Of a DNA stretch of 5,843 nucleotides, positions 5,292 to 5,843 are shown piece by piece; positions within the stretch are counted from its first letter, which is position 1, and every line of letters begins with the position of its first letter. The position numbers and the translations under genes were made by a program. The stretch comes from Candidatus Heimdallarchaeota archaeon. Its GTDB lineage: Archaea; Asgardarchaeota; Heimdallarchaeia; JABLTI01. A model generated the notes under the pieces. The model was not told where the DNA came from and did no database searches. It saw nothing but the letters and a program-made list of their open reading frames with translations. The stretch covers positions 1 to 5,843 of the forward strand of contig JAUVZH010000192.1 in the NCBI GenBank assembly GCA_030602675.1, given 5' to 3'.

Positions 5292-5843
5292 ATTTGGGGA
5301 TAAATCAACAAAAATACTGGAAAACAAAAAATCTATCAGTAGTTTACCTTTTGTTTTCATTGATCTTAACATTATCATTATTCAATAGTAATAGTACATT
5401 CAATGCCAAAAATAATAATTTAGCTATAAAACAATCATACAATCAATCTGATTTTATTACAAAAAAATATAATGAGAATCTCACCAGAATTTTCTTTGAA
5501 TTATTTATCGAAATAATTCCTGAAGACAATGATGTTTCAATTACTGCACAATTTACTTATCAAAATAGTGGGCTAACGCCTATAAAATCAATAATATATG
5601 TTATTGATATTACAACTATACTTATTGATAGTAGAATCTCCTCTGTTGATGCTTATGATACATTAGGTAATCTGTATTATAAATGGGACATCGTAAATAA
5701 TAATCATCAAATTAATGTCTCATTAAGAAAACCATTAGAAGCTCAACAATTTTATTCATTTTCGATTTCCTATTTATTGGATAGTGCAATTTTTATCAAC
5801 GAAGAAATAGTTGACACATTTATTCTACAATGGACAATTACAC
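5279..5843 (+). CDS. Secreted beta-rich surface protein, 3'-truncated by the window edge
   Basis: The frame is open from ATG 5279 to the window end, giving 188 residues with no stop. A basic N-terminus (YWKTKN) precedes a hydrophobic segment (about 19-35), which looks like a signal peptide. A polar, Asn-rich linker follows, then a domain of alternating hydrophobic strands from about residue 66, resembling an Ig-like beta-sandwich. Sequons are at N38, N55, N67 and N146. ATG 5279 would overlap the upstream gene by 13 bases in another frame. TTG 5294 is an alternative, with GGAG (5281-5284) nine bases before it and no overlap. Sharing a signal peptide, glycosylation sites and tight spacing with its upstream neighbour suggests a joint surface function. 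A distant resemblance to ribophorin I/OST1-type domains is conceivable but unproven. Its C-terminus, and any anchor, are outside the window. Confidence 0.75.
   Translation, partial: MEKINLGINQQKYWKTKNLSVVYLLFSLILTLSLFNSNSTFNAKNNNLAIKQSYNQSDFITKKYNENLTRIFFELFIEIIPEDNDVSITAQFTYQNSGLTPIKSIIYVIDITTILIDSRISSVDAYDTLGNLYYKWDIVNNNHQINVSLRKPLEAQQFYSFSISYLLDSAIFINEEIVDTFILQWTIT

Overview
This AT-rich window (about one third G+C by eye) most likely comes from an archaeon. It carries a family B replicative DNA polymerase ending in a PCNA-binding PIP box. It also has TATA-like boxes about 22-26 bases before probable transcription or translation starts, GTG/TTG start codons, and surface proteins rich in N-glycosylation sequons. 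An uncultured, possibly Asgard-like, lineage would fit, but nothing seen here proves the phylum.

Layout. At 1-1944 (+) is the 3' two thirds of a DNA polymerase B gene, open to the left edge. The first 40 bases form a perfect palindrome, which suggests a fold-back assembly artefact at a contig end. A terminator-like hairpin spans the polymerase stop codon. On the minus strand follow a short one-helix membrane protein that is easily missed (2007-2177) and a HAD-family phosphatase (2303-2974). The phosphatase diverges, across about 130 bases, from a four-helix membrane protein of unknown function (3108-3767, +).

The 582-base gap 3768-4349 has no convincing gene but is the most structured part of the window. 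It holds two strong hairpins and two diverged copies of an approximately 50-base element (3964-4013 and 4209-4257; 40 of 50 aligned columns identical). Each copy has a TATA-like box upstream, several GTTC/GAAC half-sites and an oligo-T tract downstream. They could be two small RNA genes, two operator regions, or switch-like leaders.

The right end carries two overlapping or abutting (+) genes for extracytoplasmic proteins. One (4350-5291) has a signal or anchor helix at the N-terminus, four predicted glycosylation sites and a C-terminal membrane anchor. The other (5279 to the window end, incomplete) is a secreted beta-rich protein. They are probably co-transcribed and may work together at the cell surface; their function is unknown.
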